Shown piece by piece: positions 25,668 through 35,298 of a stretch of DNA of 64,000 nt (position 1 is its first letter; every line of letters begins with the position of its first letter). A program made the position numbers and the translations under genes. Source of the stretch: Serratia symbiotica. GTDB lineage: Bacteria; Pseudomonadota; Gammaproteobacteria; Enterobacterales; Enterobacteriaceae. The notes beneath the pieces were generated by a model that saw nothing but the letters and a program-made list of their open reading frames with translations, was not told the origin of the DNA and did no database searches. The DNA is taken from positions 2,232,001 to 2,296,000 of the forward strand of contig NZ_CP050855.1 in NCBI RefSeq assembly GCF_000821185.2, written 5' to 3'.

Positions 25668-26344
25668 TCAAGCTCCAGCTTTTTCAACGTTTGTTCCGCT
25701 GCCGCCTGCTCAGCTTTACGGCGGCTTGAACCGATACCCATTACAGGCTCGTTCAAGCCACTCACCTGACAGTGGATGGTAAACTCCTGATCGTGCGCCT
25801 CACCGCGAACTTGCACCACCAGATAAGAAGGCAACGGCAGATGGCGCCCCTGTAAAAGCTCCTGTAAGCGAGTTTTCGGATCTTTCTGCTTATCACCGGG
25901 GCTAATTTCGTCCAATCGGCTGCGATACCAGTCCAAGATTAGGCGTTCGACGCGCTGCATATCGCTATCCAGGAACACGCCGCCAATCAATGCCTCCACC
26001 GTATCTGCCAAGATTGACTCGCGGCGGGAACCACCACTTTTCAATTCGCCCGGCCCAAGGCGCAGGCATTCGCCCAAATCAAACTCGCGGGCCATCTCCG
26101 CCAGCGTGTGACCACGCACCAATGTGGCCCGCATGCGGCTCATATCGCCCTCGTCTATATGAGGAAAACGCTGATAGAGCGCGTTAGCGATGACAAAGCT
26201 AAGAATGGAGTCACCCAGAAACTCAAGGCGTTCATTGTGCTTACTACTGGCGCTGCGATGAGTCAAAGCGAGCAGTAATAGCTCTTGCTGTTGAAAAGTG
26301 TAACCTAGCTTCCGCTGGAGCCTGTTTCTTACAATGGGGTTCAT
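25664..26344 (-). CDS. rnc: Ribonuclease III
   Basis: Cleaves double-stranded RNA in rRNA precursors and structured mRNA. The signature [12 protein letters not shown] (residues 38-49) supplies catalytic acidic residues, [13 protein letters not shown] the second pair. The carboxy half is a double-stranded-RNA-binding domain ([27 protein letters not shown]). The 226 residues equal the E. coli enzyme. Preceded by a 211-base leader that contains a hairpin. Confidence 0.98.
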   Translation of the reverse strand: MNPIVRNRLQRKLGYTFQQQELLLLALTHRSASSKHNERLEFLGDSILSFVIANALYQRFPHIDEGDMSRMRATLVRGHTLAEMAREFDLGECLRLGPGELKSGGSRRESILADTVEALIGGVFLDSDMQRVERLILDWYRSRLDEISPGDKQKDPKTRLQELLQGRHLPLPSYLVVQVRGEAHDQEFTIHCQVSGLNEPVMGIGSSRRKAEQAAAEQTLKKLELE

Positions 26345-26515
26345 GCGTTACCAATAGATCAAGAATGCGTCAGAAACTTGCAGCATAGAGAACACGCCTG
26401 CTTTGCCAAAAGCCAATCCAAAGCCCTTTCGTTTATAGTGACTCCCGACAAGGAACCCACTTTTTCGCTCGACAAGATATTCTACATCACGTAGGAACAT
26501 AATGCTGTGTTTACG

Positions 26516-26544
26516 TCCCCGCCACATATCTATGGTGGAGGGGA
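26516..26544 (-). promoter_or_regulatory. Hairpin in the lepB-rnc spacer
   Basis: TCCCCGCCAC and GTGGAGGGGA form a ten-pair stem with one mismatch around a nine-base loop, 12 bases after the lepB stop on the transcribed minus strand. There is no T run, so it is unlikely to be a simple terminator. In E. coli the rnc leader carries a stem cut by RNase III itself for autoregulation; this could be the equivalent, though sequence similarity was not assessed. Confidence 0.4.
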
Positions 26545-26555
26545 TAAATCGGCAA

Positions 26556-27518
26556 TTAATGAATTGCACCAATCCGACTTAATCTTACGCCGGTAGGCCA
26601 TTCACCTTCCTGCTTTTCAAAACTCATCCAGATAGCTGTGGCTTTACCCACCAAATTTTTCTCCGGCACAAAACCCCAATAACGGCTGTCAGCGCTGTTG
26701 TCACGGTTATCGCCCATCATGAAATAATGACCAGCCGGCACTACCCATTCTGCTAGCGGTTTACCAGGCTGTTGGTAGTAAGCCACCACCTGATCCCGTG
26801 TACCTGGTACGCTTAAAATAGAGTGGGTCACGTTGCCCAGCGTTTCCTGGCCCCCGCGTAGACGGATGCCGTTCTGCGGCACATTATCACTCAGCGGGAT
26901 CTGATAAAAACCGTTGCTGGCCTCGCTCACGCCGCTACGGCTAAACAGTTGCACAAAATCACTTGGCTGCACATCGTTGTAAGTGACTGCCAACATTTTG
27001 TCACAAGACTGGCCGCCATCGCAGGACGGCTGCACGGCCACACGCTTATTCATCGGATCATATGTGATGCGGTCACCCGGCAAGCCGATAACACGCTTGA
27101 TATAATCCAGTTTCGGATTCAGCGGATATTTAAATACTGCAATATCACCGCGTTTCGGATGGCCGGTTTTAATCAGCGTGGTTTGAGTAATAGGATCCTT
27201 AATGCCATAGGCATATTTCTCCACCAGAATAAAATCGCCAATCAGCAGCGTTGGCATCATTGAACCAGATGGGATCTGGAAGGGTTCGTAGATAAACGAT
27301 CGCACCACAAAGACCAACAGCAATACCGGGAAAACCGATGCGCCGTTTTCCACCCAGCCCGGTGGCGGCTTAGCCACATTGACTAACTCATTATCGTCTA
27401 CATTGCCCGCAGCAGTTTTCTCCCGGCGGGCTGGTGCCCATTTGAAGCGCTCAAAGCACCAGATGATCCCGGTTATTAGCGTTGCCAATGCCAGGATCAG
27501 GGCAAACATATTCGCCAT
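26556..27518 (-). CDS. lepB: Signal peptidase I
   Basis: Inner-membrane serine protease that removes signal peptides. Amino membrane segments lie at about 3-20 and 60-78. Catalytic motifs: PSGSMMPTLLIGDF with the nucleophilic Ser near 90, KRGDIAVFKYP and DYIKRVIGLPGD with the general-base Lys, and GDNRDNSADSRYWGFVPE. The 320-residue length is near the E. coli 324. Downstream partner of lepA, 32 bases away. Confidence 0.97.
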   Translation of the reverse strand: MANMFALILALATLITGIIWCFERFKWAPARREKTAAGNVDDNELVNVAKPPPGWVENGASVFPVLLLVFVVRSFIYEPFQIPSGSMMPTLLIGDFILVEKYAYGIKDPITQTTLIKTGHPKRGDIAVFKYPLNPKLDYIKRVIGLPGDRITYDPMNKRVAVQPSCDGGQSCDKMLAVTYNDVQPSDFVQLFSRSGVSEASNGFYQIPLSDNVPQNGIRLRGGQETLGNVTHSILSVPGTRDQVVAYYQQPGKPLAEWVVPAGHYFMMGDNRDNSADSRYWGFVPEKNLVGKATAIWMSFEKQEGEWPTGVRLSRIGAIH

Positions 27519-27550
27519 GCAAATTACCTCGTTACGTGTGCTTATCGCTC

Positions 27551-29350
27551 TTACTTGCTATCTTTACCGACATGCAAAATGGCCAGGAACGCCTCTTGTG
27601 GCAGTTCGACATTGCCCACCTGCTTCATGCGTTTCTTACCGTCTTTTTGTTTCTGTAGCAGTTTCTTCTTACGACTCACGTCGCCGCCATAGCATTTCGC
27701 CAGCACGTTTTTACGCAGTTGCTTCACGGTGGAACGTGCAATGATATGTGTACCGATCGCCGCCTGGATCGCAATATCGAACTGCTGACGTGGGATTAGC
27801 TCTTTCATCTTCTCCACCAATTCTCGGCCACGGTACTGAGCGTTGTCACGGTGGGTGATCAGCGCCAATGCATCCACGCGCTCATTGTTGATCAGCACAT
27901 CGACGCGCACCATGTCAGAAGCCTGAAAGCGTTTGAAATTGTAATCCAGCGATGCATAGCCGCGTGAAGTGGACTTCAGACGGTCAAAGAAATCGAGCAC
28001 CACTTCCGCCATAGGGATCTCGTAGGTCAACGCCACCTGATTACCATGATAAACCATGTTAGTCTGCACGCCGCGTTTTTCGATACATAAGGTGATTACG
28101 TTGCCCAAAAATTCCTGCGGCATCAGCATGTGACACTCGGCTATCGGCTCACGCAGTTCCTGAATGTTATTCAGCGGCGGCAACTTGGACGGGCTGTCAA
28201 CGTAGAGGATCTCTTTGCCAGCGGTTTCCACTTGGTACACTACCGTCGGTGCCGTAGTGATCAGTTCCAGATCGTATTCACGCTCCAGACGCTCCTGAAT
28301 AATTTCCATGTGCAGCAGGCCAAGGAAGCCACAGCGGAAGCCGAAGCCCAGTGCGCTCGAACTCTCCGGTTCATAGAATAATGAGGCATCATTGAGGCTT
28401 AGCTTACCCAGCGCATCGCGGAAAGCTTCATAGTCGTCGGAACTGATGGGGAACAAACCGGCATAAACCTGCGGCTTCACTTTTTTAAAGCCTGGCAAAG
28501 CATTGTCCGCAGGCTGACGCGCCAACGTCAAGGTATCGCCCACCGGGGCACCGAGGATGTCTTTAATCGCGCAAACCAACCAGCCTACTTCGCCACAGTT
28601 CAGCATATCGCGATCGACACGTTTCGGTGTGAAGATACCTAGGCGATCGGCATTATAGGTTTGACCGGTGCTCATCACCTTGATCTTGTCACCCTTGCGC
28701 AACGTACCATTCTTGATACGCACCAAAGAAACTACGCCCAGGTAGTTATCAAACCAGGAGTCAATAATCAGTGCCTGCAACGATGCTTCTGGATCACCTG
28801 CCGGTGGTGGGATATCACGTACTAGACGCTCTAGCACTTCAGGAACACCTACCCCGGTTTTGGCCGAGCAACGCACCGCATCGGTGGCATCGATACCGAC
28901 GATGTCTTCAATTTCTTGCGCAACGCGATCGGGATCGGCAGCCGGTAGATCAATCTTGTTCAACACCGGCACCACTTCCAGATCCATCTCTAACGCAGTG
29001 TAACAGTTGGCCAGCGTTTGGGCTTCTACGCCCTGCCCTGCATCCACCACCAGCAATGCGCCTTCGCAGGCCGCAAGCGAGCGGGAAACTTCATATGAGA
29101 AGTCAACGTGGCCTGGGGTGTCGATAAAATTAAGCTGGTAAGTTTGGCCGTCTGGTGCCTGGTAATCCAACGTCACGCTTTGCGCTTTGATGGTAATACC
29201 GCGCTCACGCTCCAGATCCATCGAATCAAGCACCTGCGCGGCCATCTCACGTTCAGTCAAACCGCCACAAATTTGGATAATACGGTCAGATAGCGTCGAC
29301 TTACCGTGGTCGATATGGGCAATGATAGAAAAGTTTCTTATGTGTTTCAT
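27551..29350 (-). CDS. lepA: Elongation factor 4 (LepA)
   Basis: Ribosomal GTPase acting in translation under stress and in initiation. G1 motif [14 protein letters not shown]2 [24 protein letters not shown]; the distinctive LepA carboxy domain ends [20 protein letters not shown]. At 599 residues it matches E. coli exactly. First gene of the leftward lepA-lepB-rnc-era-recO-pdxJ-acpS series. Confidence 0.98.
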   Translation of the reverse strand: MKHIRNFSIIAHIDHGKSTLSDRIIQICGGLTEREMAAQVLDSMDLERERGITIKAQSVTLDYQAPDGQTYQLNFIDTPGHVDFSYEVSRSLAACEGALLVVDAGQGVEAQTLANCYTALEMDLEVVPVLNKIDLPAADPDRVAQEIEDIVGIDATDAVRCSAKTGVGVPEVLERLVRDIPPPAGDPEASLQALIIDSWFDNYLGVVSLVRIKNGTLRKGDKIKVMSTGQTYNADRLGIFTPKRVDRDMLNCGEVGWLVCAIKDILGAPVGDTLTLARQPADNALPGFKKVKPQVYAGLFPISSDDYEAFRDALGKLSLNDASLFYEPESSSALGFGFRCGFLGLLHMEIIQERLEREYDLELITTAPTVVYQVETAGKEILYVDSPSKLPPLNNIQELREPIAECHMLMPQEFLGNVITLCIEKRGVQTNMVYHGNQVALTYEIPMAEVVLDFFDRLKSTSRGYASLDYNFKRFQASDMVRVDVLINNERVDALALITHRDNAQYRGRELVEKMKELIPRQQFDIAIQAAIGTHIIARSTVKQLRKNVLAKCYGGDVSRKKKLLQKQKDGKKRMKQVGNVELPQEAFLAILHVGKDSK

Positions 29351-29884
29351 TTTATCGAATTTTTCTGCCTTGGTATTTCTGAATTACTCACCTATGGAAA
29401 CCCGTATTAACCTAAAGTGGGCTTGGCCGTCTTCCGCCTGAATTGCTGCATTCTACATGCCACAACACTGAAAACCTAGCGATCGGTGCAGTGAAGGCAT
29501 TCTATTATGCGCACTTTGCTGTTACAGGGTATTTAAGGTGATGAAAGAAGATGTTTGCCAAGCCACAGACCGCTGCTCGCAACAATAAATGGGTCGAAAA
29601 TTCATTGTAGGCTATCGTCTGTATGAACATGCTGTGCGGGTATTCGATGACCACAACCAACACGTTTTAGCCCTTTTGCAAAGGCCGATGGTCTGGCGGA
29701 CGGTTCGATGTGACGGCATTCCGCACCAGCGCGGAGCAGCCTAGGTGTACGACTAACCCTCATCAACAGGCAAATTCAGCAATGCGACCCGCTGGCGTTG
29801 AATACGCTGCATCAGGGGAAGATGTTGCCCTCTAACCGTCTAGGGCTGGGCAACCGAAAATCCTGCAATGATGCGGCAGCAGCT
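29351..29884. other. 534-base spacer between rseC and lepA
   Basis: Wider than usual for the rseC-lepA junction. A short rightward frame from about 29588 reads FIVGYRLYEHAVRVFDDHNQ before degenerating, which looks like a fragment of a former protein gene, but I cannot assign it. The part next to lepA should contain its promoter and leader. Confidence 0.4.
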
Positions 29885-30361
29885 TTAAATTAGTGGAGAG
29901 TTTTCCGCCCGCACGTCCATGGCACCGGGCGGTATGCCTATCTGCAAAACGATCGGTTGGTAGTCAGCCTGTTTACCCAAGCGGTGGGCCAAGCTGCGTA
30001 CCAGCATAAAAGCCACGCCACCACCCAGCAATGCGCCGAGTGCCGCAAAGGCATCAGTACCCAGCCAGTATTGCAGCAGGCTACCACCGAGCATCATTCC
30101 CAGCAACGGCATCAGGTAAACCAGCATCGCAGAACGCAGCAAGCTGCCTTCTGCAATACCTACCTCGACACGTTGCCCAGGCTCAAGCGGCTGATCAATG
30201 CGCACCTGCAATGGGTGTTCAGTTTCAGGCACTAGCTCATTCAACGCAGGCACACCGCAACCGGAACGCGCATTGCAATTACCGCAGCCGGTTTTGCGGT
30301 CACAGCGCAGTAGCGCTACGCCCTGTTGCCACGAGACCACCGTGGCCCACTCTTTCATCAT
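29885..30361 (-). CDS. rseC: SoxR-reducing/sigma-E regulator protein RseC
   Basis: Integral membrane protein of the sigma-E operon, also linked to resetting SoxR. A cysteine-rich amino cytosolic part (CDRKTGCGNCNARSGCG at about 20-36) precedes two membrane segments near 77-97 and 101-121. The 158 residues are normal. Overlaps rseB by four bases; last gene of the rpoE operon. Confidence 0.93.
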   Translation of the reverse strand: MMKEWATVVSWQQGVALLRCDRKTGCGNCNARSGCGVPALNELVPETEHPLQVRIDQPLEPGQRVEVGIAEGSLLRSAMLVYLMPLLGMMLGGSLLQYWLGTDAFAALGALLGGGVAFMLVRSLAHRLGKQADYQPIVLQIGIPPGAMDVRAENSPLI

Positions 30362-31317
30362 TGAGGTGACACCCTAAAGGAAATATTGTCTGCGATGCGC
30401 TTGGCCGTGGTAGGCGGCAACTCGCCAACGATGATGATTTCTCTGCCGTTGCGCACCGCAGTTTGGATAGTACGCCGCCCCTGACGATAATACTGCTGCC
30501 CGACACCGCTGCCCGCAGGGCTGATGTTAACCGAGAAGCTGAACAATCCATCGCTGTAGAATCGCGTTTCGACCGGCTCGAAGACATTAGGCAATTTACG
30601 GCGATTGCACGCCACTTCATTCACCCCGTCAGGTAACCAACCAGCACGCCAACTCAGTTTGACATCATCCGTGACCGGGAGCGACAGCAGTGGCGGCAAA
30701 TTGGCTTTGAGCAGCCCCTGCATCGCGGTTTGCACACCCGCGCCCACCACAAAGGATATCACTCGGTACTGTTCTAGCGTTTCGCCATCGCGATCAAGTA
30801 AATCTACGCGTAACGGCAGCTTGGTGTCTTCATCTATCCAGACAATATAGCTGTAGCGTGAGCCGTCACGCGCCACCACGCGGATCACTTCACAGGGACG
30901 ATCGGAGATGCGGGTGCTACCCACGGCGATGAAATCGTAGTACTTTGCCAAATGTTCAAAATCAGCGTAAACGATCGCCGGTAGCGCATCGACGATATGA
31001 TTGCCGGACAGCGTAAATGGCTCAAAACCGGATTCGAAGTAACTGATCTCGCCACCACGCAGCAACACTTCACGTCGTGGCCCATCCATGTGCAGCAATT
31101 GTTCAAGCGGCAGCTTGCCAATCACCGCATGACGATAGCGCAGCGACTCAATGTCCTGTTTGCTGATGCCGATATAGGCAAGTTCGTAATTGAGAGAACG
31201 GCTAGCGTTGCTCATCTGTTGCAGCATCGCCCCAGATGCAGCTTTCTGCGCCGGGGCGATGTTTGAGTAGAGTAGGCTGCCCGTCAATAGGCAAACGAAG
31301 ACCCAAATTTGCTTCAT
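30358..31317 (-). CDS. rseB: Sigma-E regulatory protein RseB, periplasmic
   Basis: Binds RseA and shields it from DegS; senses mislocalised LPS. A signal peptide (VFVCLLTGSLLYSNIAPAQKA) leads into the LolA/LppX-like domain and a smaller carboxy domain. Length 319 agrees with E. coli 318. The start overlaps the rseA stop by one base. Confidence 0.95.
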   Translation of the reverse strand: MKQIWVFVCLLTGSLLYSNIAPAQKAASGAMLQQMSNASRSLNYELAYIGISKQDIESLRYRHAVIGKLPLEQLLHMDGPRREVLLRGGEISYFESGFEPFTLSGNHIVDALPAIVYADFEHLAKYYDFIAVGSTRISDRPCEVIRVVARDGSRYSYIVWIDEDTKLPLRVDLLDRDGETLEQYRVISFVVGAGVQTAMQGLLKANLPPLLSLPVTDDVKLSWRAGWLPDGVNEVACNRRKLPNVFEPVETRFYSDGLFSFSVNISPAGSGVGQQYYRQGRRTIQTAVRNGREIIIVGELPPTTAKRIADNISFRVSPQ

Positions 31318-31958
31318 TACTGCTGTTGCATTCCTAAAGACTGAGTTCCGGCGGCCTGTTGATGGTTGTCTTGTTCAAACTGCTGCTCTGAATGCAGACG
31401 GCGTTGCAGCTCATAATCCTGCAACATTGCGTTAATACGTTTGCGCTGTTCCTGCACCTGCTGTTGTTGGTGACTGCCGATGGAGAAACTGTCAGCCGGT
31501 ACACCCAGGCTAACCGGTGACGCCTGCCCCATGATCGGCAATGTATTGAACGCCGGTGACTCGGCTGCCCCCAGTTGCCTGTCCGACTGGTTGTGATGTT
31601 GTACGCCAACAATCACCGCCAGCGAAACACAGGCCGCCATAGCAACCTGAGCAATCTGACTCACCCAGGGGCGCACTTTTTTCCAGAATGGTATCTTCTG
31701 CCAGATGTAAGATTGCGGCTGAGATTCCAGGATTGCAGAAGAAACACCCACTGTAGGTTCTTTCTCAAGTGAAGCTGCAACACGATCGGCGATATCAAGA
31801 TGTATGACTGCTTGTCCGACATCCCCCCGTAGTGTGTCACGTATCAGGTGATAGCTCTGCCAGCTTTGTTGGAGCACCCGATCTTGCGACAGTGAACTCA
31901 ACAGTTCGCTATCGAACAACTCCCCATCGATCAAAGCGGAAAGCTTTTCTTTCTGCAT
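31317..31958 (-). CDS. rseA: Anti-sigma-E factor RseA
   Basis: Membrane-spanning antagonist of sigma-E cut by DegS and RseP. The cytosolic anti-sigma domain begins MQKEKLSALIDGELFDSELL; a single membrane segment (VAMAACVSLAVIVGVQHH, about 106-123) follows, then a Gln-rich periplasmic tail. The 213 residues are close to the 216 of E. coli. Thirty bases downstream of rpoE. Confidence 0.95.
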   Translation of the reverse strand: MQKEKLSALIDGELFDSELLSSLSQDRVLQQSWQSYHLIRDTLRGDVGQAVIHLDIADRVAASLEKEPTVGVSSAILESQPQSYIWQKIPFWKKVRPWVSQIAQVAMAACVSLAVIVGVQHHNQSDRQLGAAESPAFNTLPIMGQASPVSLGVPADSFSIGSHQQQQVQEQRKRINAMLQDYELQRRLHSEQQFEQDNHQQAAGTQSLGMQQQ

Positions 31959-31988
31959 GCCTAAATACCCTTCCTGTGCCCGCCATTG

Positions 31989-32564
31989 CTAACGCTGGAT
32001 CTGCGGTTGGATTTTATTATCGATAGCTTCCCGCGCACGGAAAATACGCGAACGTACGGTTCCGATCGGGCATTCCATGATGGCAGCAATCTCTTCATAG
32101 CTTAGACCATCCAACTCCCGCAAAGTAATCGCCATACGAAGCTCCTCAGGGAGAGACTCAATGGCACGGAAAACTATCTGCCTTAGCTCTTCTGACAACA
32201 TTAAATTCTCAGGGTTCGAAATTTCTTTCAGTGGCCCTGCGCTTTCGTAATTTTCCGCATCTTTGACATCCACATCACTGGATGGCGGGCGACGCCTCTG
32301 CGCGACCAGATAATTCTTTGCTGTATTCACAGCGATTCGATACAGCCAAGTATAAAAAGCGCTATCGCCCCGGAATGACTCCAGTGCACGATAGGCCTTA
32401 ATAAAGGATTCCTGCACCACATCAGGTATGTCGCCCTGCTGCACATAGCGAGAAACGATACTCGCCACCTTATGCTGGTAACGCACTACCAGTAAGTTAA
32501 ACGATTTCTGATCACCCTTTTGGATCCGCTCTATCAGAACTTGATCCGTTAACTGCTCGCTCAT
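31989..32564 (-). CDS. rpoE: RNA polymerase sigma-E factor
   Basis: Extracytoplasmic stress sigma factor for envelope-protein and LPS damage genes. Region 2 (VVQESFIKAYRALESFRG, AFYTWLYRIAVNTAKNYLV) and region 4 (LRELDGLSYEEIAAIMECPI, GTVRSRIFRARE) are intact. Start placed at MSEQLTDQ to give 191 residues, equal to E. coli; the frame extends 25 codons further upstream without family support. Heads rpoE-rseA-rseB-rseC. Confidence 0.97.
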   Translation of the reverse strand: MSEQLTDQVLIERIQKGDQKSFNLLVVRYQHKVASIVSRYVQQGDIPDVVQESFIKAYRALESFRGDSAFYTWLYRIAVNTAKNYLVAQRRRPPSSDVDVKDAENYESAGPLKEISNPENLMLSEELRQIVFRAIESLPEELRMAITLRELDGLSYEEIAAIMECPIGTVRSRIFRAREAIDNKIQPQIQR

Positions 32565-32646
32565 CCGAGGTAAATTCTCCCCAAATTTATCTCCCTGCGT
32601 GAAATTGTACTGCCAGCCATACACTATTTTCCTGAGCAAGCATTCG

Positions 32647-32674
32647 TTTGAGGGTCATATAGAACATGAATTCC
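32647..32674 (-). promoter_or_regulatory. Probable sigma-E promoter of rpoE
   Basis: On the minus strand GGAATT, 17 bases, then TCAAA resembles the sigma-E consensus (GGAACTT, 16-17, TCAAA/TCTGA) about 80 bases before the rpoE start. Autoregulation of rpoE from such a promoter is known in E. coli. The -35 has one mismatch in the core. Confidence 0.5.
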
Positions 32675-32777
32675 ATATCACCATAGTTTTTTCTATCAAT
32701 GTCGTTCCATCCGTGGCTTTTGCCCGGGCAATTAGGCTAACATGAATTTCACTCTTCTTCTGCACACATCATACGTT

Positions 32778-34379
32778 ATGCAACCACCATCTGAACATAT
32801 CAGCGATGTACTGATTGTCGGCAGCGGCGCTGCGGGCCTGTCACTGGCCCTGCGTTTAGCACAGCATTGCAAAGTTACCGTACTCAGCAAGGGGCCACTC
32901 AGCGAAGGGGCCACATTTTATGCCCAAGGCGGGATCGCCGCAGTTTATGATGAAACGGACAGCATTGCCTCACACGTTAATGACACTTTGATTGCCGGAG
33001 CCGGCCTGTGCGACAAAGAAGCCGTCGAGTTTATCACTAGCAACGCGCGCCATTGCGTGCAGTGGCTGATCGATCAAGGCGTATTGTTCGATACTGAGGT
33101 CAATCCCCAAGGTGAAGAACATTATCATCTGACGCGCGAGGGGGGTCACAGCCACCGCCGCATTTTGCATGCTGCCGATGCTACTGGTAAGGAAGTAGAG
33201 ACCACACTGGTGGGGAAAGCAAGCACCCATCCTAATATTTGTGTGATGGAGCGCCGCAATGCGGTCGATCTGATCATCTCGAATAAAATCGGCCTACCAG
33301 GTACCCGTAGGGTAGTCGGTGCCTATGTCTGGAACCGCGAGCGGGAACAGGTGGAAACCTACCGTGCCAGAACGGTGGTACTGGCCACTGGCGGCGCAGC
33401 CAAAGTGTATCAATACACCACTAACCCGGACATCTCCTCAGGCGATGGCATAGCCATGGCTTGGCGCGCCGGTTGCCGAGTCGCCAACCTCGAATTTAAC
33501 CAATTCCACCCAACCTGCCTGTTCCATCCGCAGGCGCGCAACTTCTTACTGACTGAGGCGCTACGCGGTGAAGGCGCTTACCTCAAGCGGCCAGACGGTA
33601 GCCGCTTTATGCCAGACTTCGATCCACGTGGCGAACTGGCTCCGCGCGACATCGTCGCCCGTGCTATCGACCATGAAATGAAGCGACTAGGCGCAGATTG
33701 CATGTACCTGGACATCAGCCACATGCCAGCGGAATTCATTAGCCAGCATTTCCCGATGATCCATGAAAAGTTGCTGGCGCTGGGATTCGACTTGACGCAG
33801 CAGCCGATCCCGATCGTGCCAGCTGCACACTACACCTGCGGCGGTGTGATAGTCGATCAACATGGCCGCACCGATCTCGACGGGTTGTATGCTATCGGTG
33901 AGGTCAGCTACACCGGCCTGCACGGAGCCAACCGCATGGCTTCGAACTCATTGTTGGAGTGTCTGGTTTACGGTTGGTCAGCGGCGGAAGACATCTTGAA
34001 GCGCCTGCCGTTTATTCAGTCAACCAAACCGCTGCCGCCATGGGATGAGAGCAGGGTTGACGACGCGGATGAACAAGTAGTGATCCAGCATAACTGGCAC
34101 GAACTGCGGCTATTCATGTGGGACTACGTCGGCATCGTACGCACCACCAAACGGCTGGAACGCGCGCTGCGACGCATCAATACCCTGCAAACGGAAATCG
34201 ACGAGTACTACGCCAACTTCCGTATCTCCAACGACTTGCTCGAACTGCGCAATCTGGTGCAGGTAGCCGCACTGATCGTGCGCTGCGCCATGGCGCGCAA
34301 GGAGAGCCGGGGCCTGCACTATACGCTGGATTACCCAGAGCGGCTATCGGAGGCATTACCAACCATCCTGCATCCTTGA
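32778..34379 (+). CDS. nadB: L-aspartate oxidase
   Basis: FAD enzyme that makes iminoaspartate, first step of de novo NAD synthesis. Dinucleotide fold [17 protein letters not shown] (near residue 12), substrate loop [22 protein letters not shown], and flavin-binding [18 protein letters not shown] are present. I start at ATG 32778 ([10 protein letters not shown]), giving 533 residues near the E. coli 540; an in-frame ATG 36 bases earlier is less likely. Divergent from rpoE as in E. coli. Confidence 0.96.
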   Translation: MQPPSEHISDVLIVGSGAAGLSLALRLAQHCKVTVLSKGPLSEGATFYAQGGIAAVYDETDSIASHVNDTLIAGAGLCDKEAVEFITSNARHCVQWLIDQGVLFDTEVNPQGEEHYHLTREGGHSHRRILHAADATGKEVETTLVGKASTHPNICVMERRNAVDLIISNKIGLPGTRRVVGAYVWNREREQVETYRARTVVLATGGAAKVYQYTTNPDISSGDGIAMAWRAGCRVANLEFNQFHPTCLFHPQARNFLLTEALRGEGAYLKRPDGSRFMPDFDPRGELAPRDIVARAIDHEMKRLGADCMYLDISHMPAEFISQHFPMIHEKLLALGFDLTQQPIPIVPAAHYTCGGVIVDQHGRTDLDGLYAIGEVSYTGLHGANRMASNSLLECLVYGWSAAEDILKRLPFIQSTKPLPPWDESRVDDADEQVVIQHNWHELRLFMWDYVGIVRTTKRLERALRRINTLQTEIDEYYANFRISNDLLELRNLVQVAALIVRCAMARKESRGLHYTLDYPERLSEALPTILHP

Positions 34380-34420
34380 ATGAATGCCGAGGGGGTGCCA
34401 CAACAGTGTTCTTTTTGAAC

Positions 34421-35176
34421 TCAGTAAAATAGGTAAAATTCGGTTATCAGCCGGCGGAAGTCCTCGGTATAGCTGCCGTCGGCCAGTTTGATTGCCAGCG
34501 CTTGCTGCTGAGGCAGCATTGGCCATCGTGTCAGCGCCAACAGCATCCTGTGTAGCGGCGTATCGACGCGATCACTGACGTTCAGCTTTGTTGCGGTATT
34601 CCAGCCACGCTGATGCGCCTGAATTTCAAAGGCTGTGCCAATGTTATAGGGCAACACCACGCAGAAAACGCCCTGCTCATTAATCAACTGTTCGGCACAC
34701 TTGAGCAGCGTGACGTGAGTCAAGGTCTCGGTGCAACGCGCGTTATGCCGCGCTTGGTCACGGCAGGCCACAGCCGGTTCAAAATAAGGCGGATTGCTGA
34801 CGATCAGATCATATTGCGCGGCGTGATGTTCGGCGTAATAATAAATATCCTGCGCGTAAACCTTAATGCGCTGCGGCCAAGGGGATTTCTGCACATTATC
34901 GCGCGCCTGCTCAGCGGCGGCTTCGTCCAGTTCCACCGCATCGATCATCACCTCAGCAGCCGAACGCTGCGCCAGCATCAACGCAATCAGTCCGCTACCG
35001 CTACCGATGTCCAGCACCCGCTGCGCCTGTGCCAACGGTGCCCAAGCACCAAGCAACACGCCATCAGTCCCCACTTTCATCGCACAGCGATCGTGAGCAA
35101 CAAAGAATTGCTTAAAAGTAAAACCGCCGCAGCGCGGGGTAAAATTTGCTTTCGACTGATTGCTCACAATAACCAC
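34421..35176 (-). CDS. trmN: tRNA1(Val) adenine-37 N6-methyltransferase
   Basis: Formerly yfiC. Class I SAM methyltransferase that methylates A37 of tRNA-Val. SAM motif VLDIGSGSGLIALMLAQR and the amino-methyltransferase motif NPPYF (in DLIVSNPPYFEP) are present after the family opening FTFKQFFVAHDRCAMKVGTDG. Length 251 is slightly above E. coli. Start is uncertain: GTG codons at 35176 and 35167 are both possible. Convergent with nadB, divergent from srmB. Confidence 0.93.
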   Translation of the reverse strand: MVIVSNQSKANFTPRCGGFTFKQFFVAHDRCAMKVGTDGVLLGAWAPLAQAQRVLDIGSGSGLIALMLAQRSAAEVMIDAVELDEAAAEQARDNVQKSPWPQRIKVYAQDIYYYAEHHAAQYDLIVSNPPYFEPAVACRDQARHNARCTETLTHVTLLKCAEQLINEQGVFCVVLPYNIGTAFEIQAHQRGWNTATKLNVSDRVDTPLHRMLLALTRWPMLPQQQALAIKLADGSYTEDFRRLITEFYLFY

Positions 35177-35298
35177 CTAGATACAAAACTGACGTAGCAT
35201 AAGGCAACCTGATTTATGGGAAAAGAGTTGCTTTCCGCTTAATAGGTGAAGAACACTGCCAACCCGTCTATAATCGGCACCCCAAGTAGAGGTAGACC

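Noticed and set aside
26348..26572. A 74-codon leftward frame between lepB and rnc as a gene
   Set aside because: It overlaps the lepB end, has no recognisable similarity or ribosome site and occupies the rnc leader.
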